Of a DNA stretch of 64,000 bases, positions 51,884-64,000 are shown piece after piece. The notes beneath the pieces were generated by a model. The model did no database searches and was not told where the DNA came from. It saw only the letters and a program-made list of their open reading frames with translations. Both the position numbers and the translations under genes were made by a program. Every line of letters starts with the position of its first letter. Position 1 is the stretch's first letter. The stretch comes from Prorocentrum cordatum (lineage: Eukaryota; Sar; Dinophyceae; Prorocentrales; Prorocentraceae). Location of the stretch: the NCBI GenBank assembly GCA_963575745.1, contig CAUYUJ010001403.1:78501-142500 (forward strand), given 5' to 3'.

Positions 51884-52060
51884 CAGTGGAGGCCCATACC
51901 AAGAAGCACCCTGCCTGCCTCCAGGGTGCCCTGGGTTTCTTCGGGTTCGATGGTTTTGCGATGGAGAGCGCGACGTTCCCACACCGAAAATCAATGGACG
52001 TCCTGGGGTCTCGGGGTTGGGTTTCTTGTGAAAGGCTCCTCGTGGTCAGGGCTCCCATTG
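51884..52060 (+). mobile_element. 177-bp Tc1/mariner-like MITE (family M-CAGTG), copy 3
   Basis: Starts CAGTGGAGGCCCATACCAAG and ends GGGCTCCCATTG, with TG on both sides. It matches copies 1 and 2 end to end. Confidence 0.8.
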
Positions 52061-52089
52061 TGCAGACGATGGCAGAAGCAGGTACAATG

Positions 52090-52117
52090 TGGGAGGTCCG
52101 CGCGGAATTCTTTGGAT
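52090..52117 (+). mobile_element. Left-terminus fragment of MITE family M3
   Basis: GGGAGGTCCGCGCGGAATTC then TTTGGATCG matches the M3 left arm; no right arm follows. Confidence 0.5.
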
Positions 52118-52199
52118 CGTCCCTCGAGCGCAGAGGCGAGGTGATGTGCGAAGCCTGCTTGCCGTCGAGACCTCCAGGGGTCAGCTAAGCTCGGCTGAA

Positions 52200-52770
52200 C
52201 GCCTTGATGGTGGGTGAGAGGGGAAGGAGGAAGAGGAGCAGCAGAAGTAGGATGAAGACGGAGAGGAATTAGCGGAGGAGATGAAGGCTGAGGATAAAGA
52301 GGGGAAGGTGGACGAAGGAATGCTGAGAGGGAGGATGCCGAGGAGTACGGCGTGAGAAGATACCCAACCAAAAACAACACACAACATTGGAGAGAGACAG
52401 AGCGAGTGAGAGAGGGAAAAAGAGAGAGAGAGAGCTGGAGGGGGATAGAGAGAGAGATAGAGAAACACATAAAGAAAGAGAGAGACAGAGAGAGAGCGAG
52501 AGCAAACATGAGAGAGAGGGGGGGGGGAAAGAGGAGCACGAGGAGAGGAGTGGGACGTGAACAGGCGAGACGAGAAGGGTAGGTAGTACGGGCAGGATGG
52601 GGGGAGAGACGAACAGGACGACGACAAGGAGGATGGAGGCTGGGACAGAGAAGAGCAAGGAGGAGAGGGAATGTGAGCAGGATGAAAAGCATTGGAGAGG
52701 AGGGATGCGGAGGGCAATGATCAGGAGGAGGAGGAGGCGGAAGAGGAGAAGAGGGAAAAGGTTGGAGTAT
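52200..52770 (+). repeat. GA/GGA-rich purine region
   Basis: AGAGAG runs at 52385-52520 and GGAGGA words before and after. Open frames on the complementary strand (Ser/Leu/Pro-rich) come from composition. Confidence 0.8.
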
Positions 52771-53610
52771 GGAAGGAGGGGGTGGGGAATCGATTCGCAA
52801 ACGAGGGCCGGTGAAGGGGCAGAGGTACAAACTGTGCGCTTATCCCTTTCCATTGAGTCGCGTGAGTGGAACTTTTGTGATTGTTCAGAGATGTTATGTC
52901 GGACGGTTGTTGTGCCTCCCGCTTGGTGCCCCAACTGAATGCCCCCTTGTCGACCTTACCTGAGCCTCTCATATGGTTCAGCTTATTGCGTGCGATGATT
53001 TCTCGCTCCGCTGCCGAACAAGCTTTGGCAGTCTAAGACTTGTATGAACGAGTACGCTCGCAATGATCATACGATCGATTCTCGACATCGCTCCCATGTT
53101 TCTTGTTCGTTTGCAGACGCATGACCAAACAGGACGCAGCCGGTACCCCTTGTGATGCGCGTCCACGGTTGAGCAAGTGGTCTGAGCCGTCATTCACACT
53201 AGGGTTGCTCGGTCGTGGCCGTATTGCTTTGCTGGCACTGTCGAGCCTGAGCTTCAAACCACACTGTGAAGATGCTTGGATCCAGATGGAGTGTCATGTG
53301 TTCATTTCCGATCGGTTCCGATCCTGGCAAGTTTCCCCTTTGTATCCGGCTCTTGACGACCGCATCCCAATTTGTTCGGGCCTAGTTTTTCAAGCCTTGG
53401 CCACTTTTACATCCATTGCGTCTCCAACTTCCACTGATTGTCCAGCTTCTCTGCGCCTTCCTCAAATGGGCGGCTAGTGTGGAAAGTAGAGGGTGGGGGG
53501 CATTGTGCTCTGCTGCAGTCACGGTGCATTGCGCGGGGATGCGGCATGTGGGCGCCAAAGTGTTGGCGTGATTCCTCTTCCGTGTGCCAAAGGCATTCTA
53601 CGACCCGCAG
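52771..53610 (+). other. Non-repetitive interval with a possible exon
   Basis: GTTTCTTGTTCGTTTGCAG at 53098-53116 is a good acceptor-like site. After it, a frame reads RMTKQDAAGTPCDARPRL and SKWSEPSFTLGLLGRGRI, and stays open to 53477. No donor, family or codon bias confirms it. Confidence 0.25.
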
Positions 53611-53611
53611 A

Positions 53612-54052
53612 CTATCCGACAGGCAATATTTTTTGTTTTTGTGTTTTTGTAGATGAGCAGTCCGACTTGCAAACGAGTAAGGATGTTGGATGAGGCATGT
53701 GTACGATGTTCAAGTTTTCAACGTGTTGATGCTCTGTGTTGTTCCCAGCGTCGTGAGATGCAGAATGGGAAGCGAGATGAAACACTAGCGACGGAGGCGT
53801 TGTTGAATTGGCGTTGCGGTTCGGAATGACGTTTGAACAAATTGCTAGCACTTTTGCTATGTTTCTGCTCTGCACCTGTATCCACATGTCATCACCTTCA
53901 GCGCATGGCACTGGCACGTTCGAACCGTTGCCGCACTGCCTGTAGGTTGTCTGTGGAGATGTATTCGAGGTCACGTCTGAAGACAATTTGAGGCATCTAG
54001 TACGTTCTATTGAAGGGCTCGCCATCGAGGAGTCGAACGATTGACCTGTCAA
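53612..54052 (-). CDS. Unrecognised minus-strand ORF
   Basis: A 146-codon frame with balanced composition: SSDVTSNTSPQTTYRQCGNG, PVPCAEGDDMWIQVQSRNIA, then AKVLAICSNVIPNRNANS. The interval lacks repeats. The opposite strand has no comparably long frame. No domain is recognised, and neither splice borders nor a strong codon bias are seen, so this remains a hypothesis. Confidence 0.25.
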   Translation of the reverse strand: MTGQSFDSSMASPSIERTRCLKLSSDVTSNTSPQTTYRQCGNGSNVPVPCAEGDDMWIQVQSRNIAKVLAICSNVIPNRNANSTTPPSLVFHLASHSASHDAGNNTEHQHVENLNIVHMPHPTSLLVCKSDCSSTKTQKQKILPVG

Positions 54053-54109
54053 CCTCGGTGGGTGTTACCACAAGGCCAGCGGACGTAAGCCGAGGGTGGT
54101 GGCGCCGAC

Positions 54110-54370
54110 GGGAACCAGCGGTCAGGGGCAAGCCTAGAAGGGATATGTTCAAAGTGGAATGCACCGACCCCTAATCGCCTACTGGTGGCCAATGGGGAAG
54201 AGCCCGATAGCCCACCCCGCCCAGGACCTTGCGGCTTCGCTATGTGAGGCCTGCCGCCGATCTATTGGCGACGTACTGCCGATTCCAGGTCGATGTTTCC
54301 CCGCCTGGAGCCAGACTCCTTTATCGTTTCCCCTCAGGCGGAAGCCCGCGGGAGTCAAAACGTTACCCCC
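54110..54370 (+). repeat. Dispersed repeat R4, copy 3
   Basis: Shares GGTCAGGGGCA, CCCCTAATCGCCTACTGG, GAGCCCGATAGCCCACCCCG and AGGTCGATGTTTCCCC with the copy at 13110. Confidence 0.75.
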
Positions 54371-54806
54371 AATAAGTTCGATGTTGGGCGGATTCGGGTA
54401 TTGGTGGGCGGATTCGGCAATTGGTGCCGGCTTGCAGATTTGCCTCTGGTTCCTTGGCACGACAGTTTTCACCATTGGTATAGGCGCACAGACTGTCGTA
54501 GCGGAGAGATGCCTGGCAATGTCTGTCAGCCGTGGACTCCAGGGCTGGGATGGGGAACCTTTGGCTTCTTGCCCCTCTGCCATGTCCGAGGGTTCTGGCA
54601 GCCGATGGGTTACTACCACGTTGCACGACGGAGGCATTCGTCGACCGCGCAATTGGCCCGACGGGAGCCTGTCGCGACTGCCCGCGCGGATGGCCCCGGT
54701 CGGAGTAGGACGACGACGCGAGCCGCGGGCCTCGAAGGAGGACGAGGAAGGGGACGCGATCCCGCAGAAGGCACCTGCACACCGGCACCACGCCTGGCCA
54801 GGGCCG
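54371..54806. other. Unassigned
   Basis: Non-repetitive, open frames on both strands, nothing recognised. Confidence 0.35.
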
Positions 54807-54811
54807 TCCAC

Positions 54812-54994
54812 TCGGGGGCGGACAAGAGGGGGGTGATGACTGGGGGGGGGGGGGATATCATGGCGGGGGCCATGATGTTTCCCCAGATTTCACGGCGCTC
54901 CTTGTTATTTCATTACGTCCCTGGCCCCCCCCCCCATGGGCCGCGCACATGCCGCCGGTCATGATTTGCACCCCCCCCTCTTGGCTGCTCCCGA
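54812..54994 (+). mobile_element. TCGGG-terminus MITE (family M2), long copy
   Basis: A 183-bp element starting TCGGGGGCGGACAAGAGGGG and ending CTCTTGGCTGCTCCCGA. A perfect 5-bp target duplication TCCAC flanks it (54807-54811 and 54995-54999). The interior matches the 51394 copy. Confidence 0.88.
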
Positions 54995-54999
54995 TCCAC

Positions 55000-55605
55000 G
55001 TTCGGGCGGCGTGTGGGCCCTCGGCCGGGATGGCGTGTGAGTGGGCCGTGCCGCGGCCCAGGGTGGCCCTGGCCAGATGTGGTGGTGTAGATGTCATGGT
55101 CGGCCGTGCCGCACGGGGGGGCCCAGGCACCTGCGCGGCCGCGGGCTCCCACCTCCTCGTAGCCGCTGTCCTTGCCCTGCAGACGCCGCGTGATGGAGAA
55201 GACGGTGAAGGGGGGGGGGTAGCTCGGACCTCGCAGGGGGCGGAACGGGCACTGGCTGCCGGGAGCTGGGCCCCGATCGGGAGTGGGACGGGGGCCAATG
55301 CGAGCGGGGTCAGCCAGAGCGCGGGATTTTGCAGAGTCCTGCAGAGCCAGGGGTGCACTAACCCGGGCTTGCGCGCAGGATCCTGCAGGATCCTGCGGTA
55401 TCTTGTGAGCCTCCGTTGTTGCACAGCTCAGCGTTCAGAAGTGCACCAGTTGATGTGCTGCTCCGGCTTTGCAGCTAGATCCTCCCCATCCTCCTCTCCA
55501 GCTTCCCTTGATGCACGTGTTGATTCAGTTGCCCAGCTTCATCCCCCTTCCCTCGGCCTCTTTCTCCATGCTAAATGCTGCATCGCCGCCCTGCGGAATT
55601 ATTCG
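55000..55605. other. Unassigned
   Basis: TGCAGGATCCTGC-type short palindromes at 55330-55400. No exon recognised. Confidence 0.4.
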
Positions 55606-55607
55606 GA

Positions 55608-55712
55608 TGGGCGCGGGGCTCTCCCGGCGGCGCCTTTGGCGCGATCTGCGCGCCAGGGAGGCGTGTCCGGCGCCGATCCAAGACACCCGCGCGGACCTCC
55701 AAAAGTTTGTGT
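55608..55712 (+). mobile_element. GGTCCGCGCGG MITE (family M3), copy 3
   Basis: The right arm CGGCGCCGATCCAAGACACC then CGCGCGGACCTCCAAAAGTT matches the M3 inverted end very well; the left arm (TCGGATGGGCGCGGGGCTCT) is diverged. Confidence 0.65.
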
Positions 55713-55714
55713 GT

Positions 55715-56485
55715 AAGTTGGTTGTTCTTATTTTGCACCCCCTTGCCGCCTCACCTCCGTCTCAGAGAGACAAGAATCGGGTTGGGAGGATGGGGCTGGG
55801 AGTAATAGGCAGATCCTCCATACAACCGCGTATGCTGAATGTGTTTCTTTCTTACACAGTCGTACCCTGCAAGTGTACATCGATAGCAAGGACGGGTCAC
55901 CTTCCCAAGGGCACCTTGCGTCCTTAGATTTGTTTTGCAGTGCGCTGCAAGAAAAGCTTAAACTGGGGCGTCCAAGGACCGTCCAAGGGTCTTGCGGCCT
56001 TGCAGCGCGGCCTTACTACAGATTTTGGCTGTACCCCTTCCTCCCAACACGAGAGTTATCTGTCTCACAGTCCCCTCACCCCCTCGCCCCGCCCCCAGGG
56101 CACGCTCAGCGCTGAGCGCAGCCTGCCCGAGGGCGCCCGGATCATGACGCCGAAGAGGCCCATGAAGGCACCCCTCCTCCCTCCGAGCCTCCACCATCAG
56201 CAAGAAGAGGCAGAAGGGGATGACTCGGGCCACCACGAGGGTGCGACGTAATTCGCGCTTTGCGGTCTGGGCGATTTCAGAGCGAGCCGCGAATCCCTCA
56301 TCTTGTTCCGGGGGGGTCGGCGCGAAAGCGCGAAGATATTCGCGTTTCGCGGAGCGCGAAGCGCGAAGATAGTTGCCCCAGGGAGGAAGAGAGAGTCCAG
56401 ACCCCCTCGCTCCGTGAAAAAAACTTGACGGACGATGTTTCTCCCAAGCAGTAATCGCTTTTCCTAATTGTTATGTGCGCCTCTG
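55715..56485. other. Unassigned
   Basis: CGCGAAGATATTCGCG and CGCGAAGCGCGAAGAT palindromic words at 56325-56375. The GTCCAAGGACCGTCC palindrome is at 55968. No exon. Confidence 0.4.
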
Positions 56486-56489
56486 AGCG

Positions 56490-57130
56490 CTTGGATGGGT
56501 CCAGCAAGAGTTCGCCACGTTGCCACCCGTTGCTGTCTCGTAGCCACCTCGTGCGCTGAGTGGGTCGGCGAGGTTTCGCCACGTTGCCGCCTTGTTGCCG
56601 CTTCGTGGCCGCCTCGTGCGCCGAGTGGGTCTGGCGAGGTCTCGCCACGTTGCCGCCCATTGCCTCTCCGTTGCCGCCTCGAGCGTCCGGTGGGTCCGTG
56701 GAGGTTTCGCCAGGTTGCCACCCGTTGCCGCCTGGTTGCCGCCTCGTGCGCTGGGTGGGTGCAGCGAGGTTTCGCCACGTTGCCGCTAGTTGCCGCCTCG
56801 TTGCTGCTTGGTTGTTGCCTCGTACGTTGGTTGTGTCCATCGAGATTTCGCCACGTTGCCGCCCGTTGCCGCCTCGTTGCCGCCTGGTGCGCTGAGTGTG
56901 GATCTGGCGAGGTTTCGCCACGTAGCCGCCCGTTGCCTCAGCGTTGCCGCCTCTTGCGCTGGGTTGGTCTGGCGAGGTTTCGCCACGCTCCCGCCCGTTG
57001 CCGCCAGGTTTCCGCCTCGTGCGCTGGGGGAAGATTCACCACGTTGCCGCCTCGTTGCCGCCTCATGCGCTGGGTGGGTCTGACGAGGTTTCGCCACGTT
57101 GCCACCAATAACCGCTCCGTTGCCGCTTCT
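56490..57130 (-). repeat. ~66-bp satellite array (family T66), - orientation
   Basis: About nine to ten units that on the minus strand read GCGGCAACGTGGCGAAACCT, CGCCAGACCCACCCAGCGCA and CGAGGCGGCAACGAGGCGGC. They are the same satellite as 33966-34960. Confidence 0.94.
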
Positions 57131-57300
57131 AGCTTGATCCACGTAGTCAGCATCATCTAACTCACACCATATAGCCTGCACCATATAGCTTGCACAACCA
57201 CCGTGTGATAACTTATTGTTTGAGGTCCACGCTGGCGAACACATACATACATACACATATCTTCCCTGTTATATGTTGTTTTACAACCTGGGGGGATGGG
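57131..57300. other. Spacer with TGCACCATATAG words
   Basis: CACCATATAGCCTGCACCAT and CATACATACATACACATA; the former resembles, inverted, the array at 2925-3165. Confidence 0.5.
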
Positions 57301-57304
57301 GATT

Positions 57305-57880
57305 CCCCCCCACAACAAAAACAAGGTTCCCAGGATCCGTGGCCCCTTGGGCGCCCAGGACGCCCCTACAGATCCCAAGGGCTTTCCAGGGCTCCTGGAA
57401 GCCCCTGCTGGGCCTACATAGGCAACGGGCCCAAATCGGTCAGGAGGGCGACCGAGCGGCCCCGCGAAAGTCCCAGGAGGCCCCAGACACCCACCAGCCG
57501 CCGGAGGACGACCCAAAGAAGACCCCTAAGCGGCCTCCAAAACTCAACAAAATCATTCATTTCCAGTAAAATGCTCTGCTCTTCGGCCTTCTGGGCGTCC
57601 GAGACCGCCGAGGAGGCTAGAACATCGCCCCGAAAAACTATCCAAGAGAGCTTCCAGGCGGTTCAAGAGAGCCCTAAGACTGTCCAACAGCCAAGGTGGC
57701 CCAGAGAAAGCCCCATGACGGCCCGAGATGGCCCCAAGACGCCCCCCCGAAGCATTCAAGATCGTGACCCGCTCGTTCAGGGAGATCGTGTTTGGAAGCA
57801 GGGTGGCCCGAGGAACCCCTTTCAGAGGCTCCCAGAAGGAATCCAGGAGTCCCCCAAAAGGGCCTGAGAAACCCTTGAAA
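57305..57880 (-). repeat. R5 block, locus 2, left arm
   Basis: CCCAAGGGC, CCCAGGAGGCCCC and GGCCCCAAGACG words, in the orientation of 39125-39440. Confidence 0.75.
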
Positions 57881-58290
57881 AATTCGGTGAGGCACCCATG
57901 AGGCTCTCCAAGGAGGTGTCTCCGCACAAAGAGCTGAGGATGGGGACGAATTCGCAGGGTAGGGCGAGAATGAGGAAGAGGGGGAACATGAGGGATGATG
58001 AAAAGTATTTTTAGTGACGACGTCGGAAAAGACAACAAGGAGTTATCGTTAAATTTTATGGTTTACCTTCCTGCTCTTCGCCTCCGTATCAAACATCAAG
58101 GACCAACGGTACATGGCGCGAAGCGCCAACGCATTCTTTTATATGTAGATGTACGTGTGTGAATCGATGTATACATACACACATATATATACATTAAATA
58201 TATGTGTGTATGGAGATTATACATTCTAAACGCTTCGCGTAGCCCCATCAGCCCATCCAGACAAAACGCCCAGACGAGTTGCCCTGATCA
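57881..58290. other. Spacer between R5 arms
   Basis: TATATGTAGATGTACGTG and ATATATATACAT microsatellite at 58138-58215; the rest is unassigned. Confidence 0.55.
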
Positions 58291-58294
58291 GGGA

Positions 58295-58475
58295 TGTGGA
58301 GGAGCATGCAGTAGAATATGGGGCTAGGTCAGACGTTATACCCAAAGAGGGGGAGCATGGAGAAGGAACCGGAGGAGGAGGAGTAGGGAGAGGGGGAGGG
58401 GGAGGAGGGAGGAGGAAGAGTATGCGGATGAGGATCTGGAGGAGGAGAAGGAGGGGGAGGAGGAGGGTGAGCAAA
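58295..58475 (+). repeat. GGA-rich microsatellite
   Basis: GGAGGAGGAGGAG runs interspersed with AGGGGGAGG. Confidence 0.8.
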
Positions 58476-58740
58476 AGATGCCCAATGCCTCGTGGATGCC
58501 TCTTTGAGTCTCTTCGGATGTCTCTCGGGAGCTTCTTGTAGTCCTCTTTGGGCCTCTTTGGGGCCTCTTGGCGGCTTCGGGGGCCTCTTCGAGCGTCTCG
58601 GGTGCCTCGTGGGAGCCTCTTGGGAGCCTCCTGGGGATCTCTTTGGGGCCTCTTGGGGCCTCCTGGGCACCTTGGGGCCATCTTGGGGCACTCCTGGGAT
58701 CCTGGATGGCCAACTTGGGGCCATTTTGGAGGATGTCGAT
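58476..58740 (+). repeat. R5 block, locus 2, right arm (inverted)
   Basis: GGCCTCTTGGGAGCC, CTCTTTGGGGCCTCTTGGGG and CCATCTTGGGGC words, inverted relative to 57305-57880. Confidence 0.78.
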
Positions 58741-59305
58741 CGAAGGAGAAGGGTAATCAATTGGAGCCCCCCCACCAGGCCAGAATGGGCCAAACACCTA
58801 AGTGAAATAAATGATGTGTGCCTTCTCGCTGAGGCCTTCTTGGACGCCCCAATCAGTCACCAGCATCCCCGTCCAGGTTCAGGAGAGAGGTGGGGGGAGG
58901 GGTCAAGACTTTGGATTCGGACCAATTCTGGCGACATAGAACAAACTCCAGCGAATAGAGCCAGTTCAATCCCGATGGAACATTCTAAAACGTTGGGCAT
59001 ATATGAGAAGCTTCTCAGAAGATGAAGAGGATGACGGTCGTCTTCCTCCTCCACAGCGGCAATGTCCGAGCAAAGAGGATTGTACTATTAGATAGCACTT
59101 GGGCGGACGATGGTGTCCATGAGTCATGATGGTGATCATTGGACAGGATTGTACCTGCCACGGGGAACACCCAAGCCGTGGGCGGCGAGGCTACCGCTTT
59201 TGCCACCACGGAGGGGCACAGGGTGAAGGCAGGATTCGACGACCCGTACCGACGGGCCTCCAGCCGTGACATATGTTTCCCGAACACATGCGTTACCAGT
59301 TCATG
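58741..59305. other. Unassigned
   Basis: Non-repetitive; GAAGAGGATGACGGTCGTCT at 59023-59042 contains a short palindrome. Nothing recognised. Confidence 0.4.
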
Positions 59306-59309
59306 GACT

Positions 59310-62050
<2,741 letters not shown>

Positions 62051-63260
62051 ACTACTTCTCCACCGATGTTGCTACTGTTGCTGCTATTGCTCCTGCGGCG
62101 ACAACTATCGCTACTACTACGACGCGTCGCTCTAGCAGTCGAAAAGTCATGGTTCATATGCTTCAAAAGCCGGGTCGGATCCCAGCGTACAAAATCGTAA
62201 AACATGAGCGGACATCATAAAGGATACCAATTCACGTTCGGAACAGATTTGGTTTATGGTTTACTTGTAAGAGCAGCCTGGCATGAACCCATTGTCAACC
62301 ATAGATGCTCCGCCGGGAATGGTCCCACTGGGCCGGGATTGGTCCCACGTCGCCGGGATGGGTCCGTCTACCTGTCAAGACCCCCCTCCCGCCCGCAAAC
62401 TGTCTCGCTCACTCCCACCCGCCCTCCCAACACATAAGTCGCACCCGAGCCTCAGCATGTTCAACGGTCGTCTGTGGATGGACAGCTCGTGGAAACCAAA
62501 ACAGACCCCATGTGCGCGAAGCTGGGGCGAGGTGCGCCGCGCGTGCCAGGTTTTTCGTGTTTGTTGGGTGTTCTCGCGCATCTTGGTAGAGGGCGCGCTC
62601 GATTGTTCTGCAGTCTGGGTCGGCGGAGTGTCTCATGTTCTTCAAGGATGCTCTCGTGTCCTAGGTATGGCCGTGCGAGCACGGGCGGCGGTTCCACGCG
62701 GGGGACGGCAGAGTGGTGGGGCAGAGTAGGCCCAGGATCAACAGAGAGATAACCCTCGTTTTTTATTTTCTCGGTCCGGTTGACCACGATCGGCAAGGCC
62801 GCCAGAGCTGCCCAACAGAAAGGGCGGGATTCCGATGTCTTTAGTGTTTGGGACCCCCCCCCGAAATCCCGACCGGTTCCCCAGGGCCGGCTTCTCGCCC
62901 TGAGTAGCTTTCTGGCGGTCCCAGGGCCAGCAGGGGCCCACTGGTGCCAAAGAGGGCGACATGCATTCGTGACATGTTCTTGCCAACGCGTTGGAGATCT
63001 TTGTCCCCCTTCCTGGTGCGAGAAGGACCCTCTTCCTTTTCCTCCAGGGCCCGCTTCCTTCGCGCCATCTGCTTCAGGTTGAGTGTTTGCGGGTGATCTT
63101 GTTTAGGCTGATTAGGCCGCTGGTGTAGGCATGTTGGCATCGAGCGTCCGTTCTCCCCTGCCTTTCGCCCTCTCCTCCGAATCCTCCCGCTCCCATTCAT
63201 GGTGTCACCGACCAGCTGGAGCACTTCGGTGACTCAGCTTGGAAGTTGATGTTGCTTGCG
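62051..63260. other. Unassigned
   Basis: GGGATTGGTCCCAC words repeat three times at 62318-62365. No exon with family similarity. Confidence 0.4.
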
Positions 63261-63263
63261 TGA

Positions 63264-63587
63264 TTGCTGTGCCCGCCCACGGGCGAAGAACACACAATTA
63301 CAAAGGATACCGCCCCAGGCGGCCGACCCCGACTCCCCAGCGGTGATGTCCTGCGCGTGGCATTCGAGAACGGGCGCCGCGTTCAGGGCATCACCGTTGA
63401 GGGTCGCGCTCGGGGCGGCGCAGCCCGGAGCAGGGGCGGAGCAGGGGGGAGTCCGGAGGAGTCAATTACGCGTAGGAGTGACCCTTCGCCGGAGAGAGAC
63501 CTCTGGTGTGGACCCGCTGGGGTCCCCACGTTCGCCGAACGCGACGCGACAGTAGCGTCTTGCGCGCTTCCCTTTGGTCATCAATAA
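63264..63587 (+). CDS. Unrecognised ORF, weak
   Basis: The middle of this frame (about 63330-63410) reads LPSGDVLRVAFENGRRVQG then ITVEGRARGG, coding-like with GC3-rich codons. The right part becomes Arg/Gly-rich and the other frames are also open. No splice site or family is recognised. Confidence 0.25.
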   Translation: MLCPPTGEEHTITKDTAPGGRPRLPSGDVLRVAFENGRRVQGITVEGRARGGAARSRGGAGGSPEESITRRSDPSPERDLWCGPAGVPTFAERDATVASCALPFGHQ

Positions 63588-63639
63588 GCCGCGCGCCAAA
63601 GGTCGCTCTTACCCATGGCCACTCTTGCGTGCAGCCGAT

Positions 63640-63960
63640 GCAGGTCCCAGAAGCCGCTGGGCCCTTCCAGCAAGGCCCCTTGCCTTCTCGGAAGGCCCCT
63701 TGCCTTCTGTGAAGTCTCCCTCTCTCGCGCCCCCTCTCCTCCCCCTTGTGTGTGCACCGCCAGCGGCTGTTGGTGACGAGCGAACAATTCACTCATACCC
63801 ATAGGGAGGTCGGAGGGAGGAGGACTGGCTATGGGTATGCCGTATGGGTGTGGGTGGTCGGACCCCTGGGGAGGCTCCCGTTGGAGCGGGGACCCCTTTC
63901 CGACAACACGCACCCATAGCCCCGCCCGGCCCCCCTACGGGTATGGGGTATGAGTGTGTG
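63640..63960 (+). repeat. Short local repeats at the right edge
   Basis: AAGGCCCCTTGCCTTCT occurs twice (63673 and 63695). From 63785 CATACCCATAGGG, GGGTATGCCGTATGGG and GGGTATGGGGTATG words recur in both orientations. Confidence 0.6.
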
Positions 63961-64000
63961 TGTGTTGTTCGTTCGTCAGTTGGTGTCTCTCCCTCGATCC

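Noticed and set aside
53995-54075. Minus-strand stretch with a GTTCGACTCC word, tRNA-like
   Set aside because: The putative T-stem and anticodon stem do not pair, and no acceptor stem can be formed.

Overview
The window looks like nuclear DNA from a dinoflagellate. It is GC-rich and very repeat-dense, with few genes that are broken into short exons. Exons end at CAG or AAG followed by GC as well as GT donors, as is common in dinoflagellates. Two genes can be recognised with confidence. One is an FKBP-type prolyl isomerase that resembles the plastid-lumen FKBPs of algae and plants. The other is a cysteine-rich secretory protein with duplicated CYKKC modules, a type I associate with dinoflagellates. 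No prokaryotic operons, rRNA, tRNA, CRISPR array or spliced-leader relict was seen. Species cannot be named from this window.

Layout. At 1-7.1 kb the FKBP gene runs on the + strand, with exons at 2541-2603, 4281-4337 and 6700-7050. Its introns hold GGA/TCC tracts, a Tc1/mariner-like MITE and an ~87-bp tandem array. At 7.1-19 kb there is almost no recognisable gene, only dispersed repeats, including a ~0.9-kb composite repeat present twice, and a ~0.9-kb CA microsatellite. At 19-23.1 kb several candidate exons lie in less repetitive DNA; the best cluster is at 22.4-23.1 kb. At 23.2-39.8 kb satellite-like arrays of many unit sizes follow one another. At 40-47 kb there is one candidate coding exon, then the Cys-rich gene (43585-44703) and an acidic ORF at 46.5 kb. 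At 47-58.7 kb MITEs and inverted repeat blocks dominate. At 59.3-62.1 kb there is a ~2.8-kb degenerate CTA trinucleotide tract, and the last 1.9 kb is mostly unassigned.

The most notable content is mobile. Two families of short non-autonomous elements share TCGGG termini and have 5-bp target duplications that can be read directly. A third family (three copies of 176-177 bp) starts with CAGTGGAG and is flanked by TA or TG dinucleotides. A fourth has GGTCCGCGCGG termini. The last FKBP intron has no AG at its 3' end and lies between two copies of CGGTGG, which suggests intron gain by insertion. The recognised genes do not form a pathway or cluster; they appear to be unrelated genes embedded in repeats.

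Limits: exon calls come from reading frame, splice-like borders and remembered family patterns. No alignment, transcript or repeat search was run.
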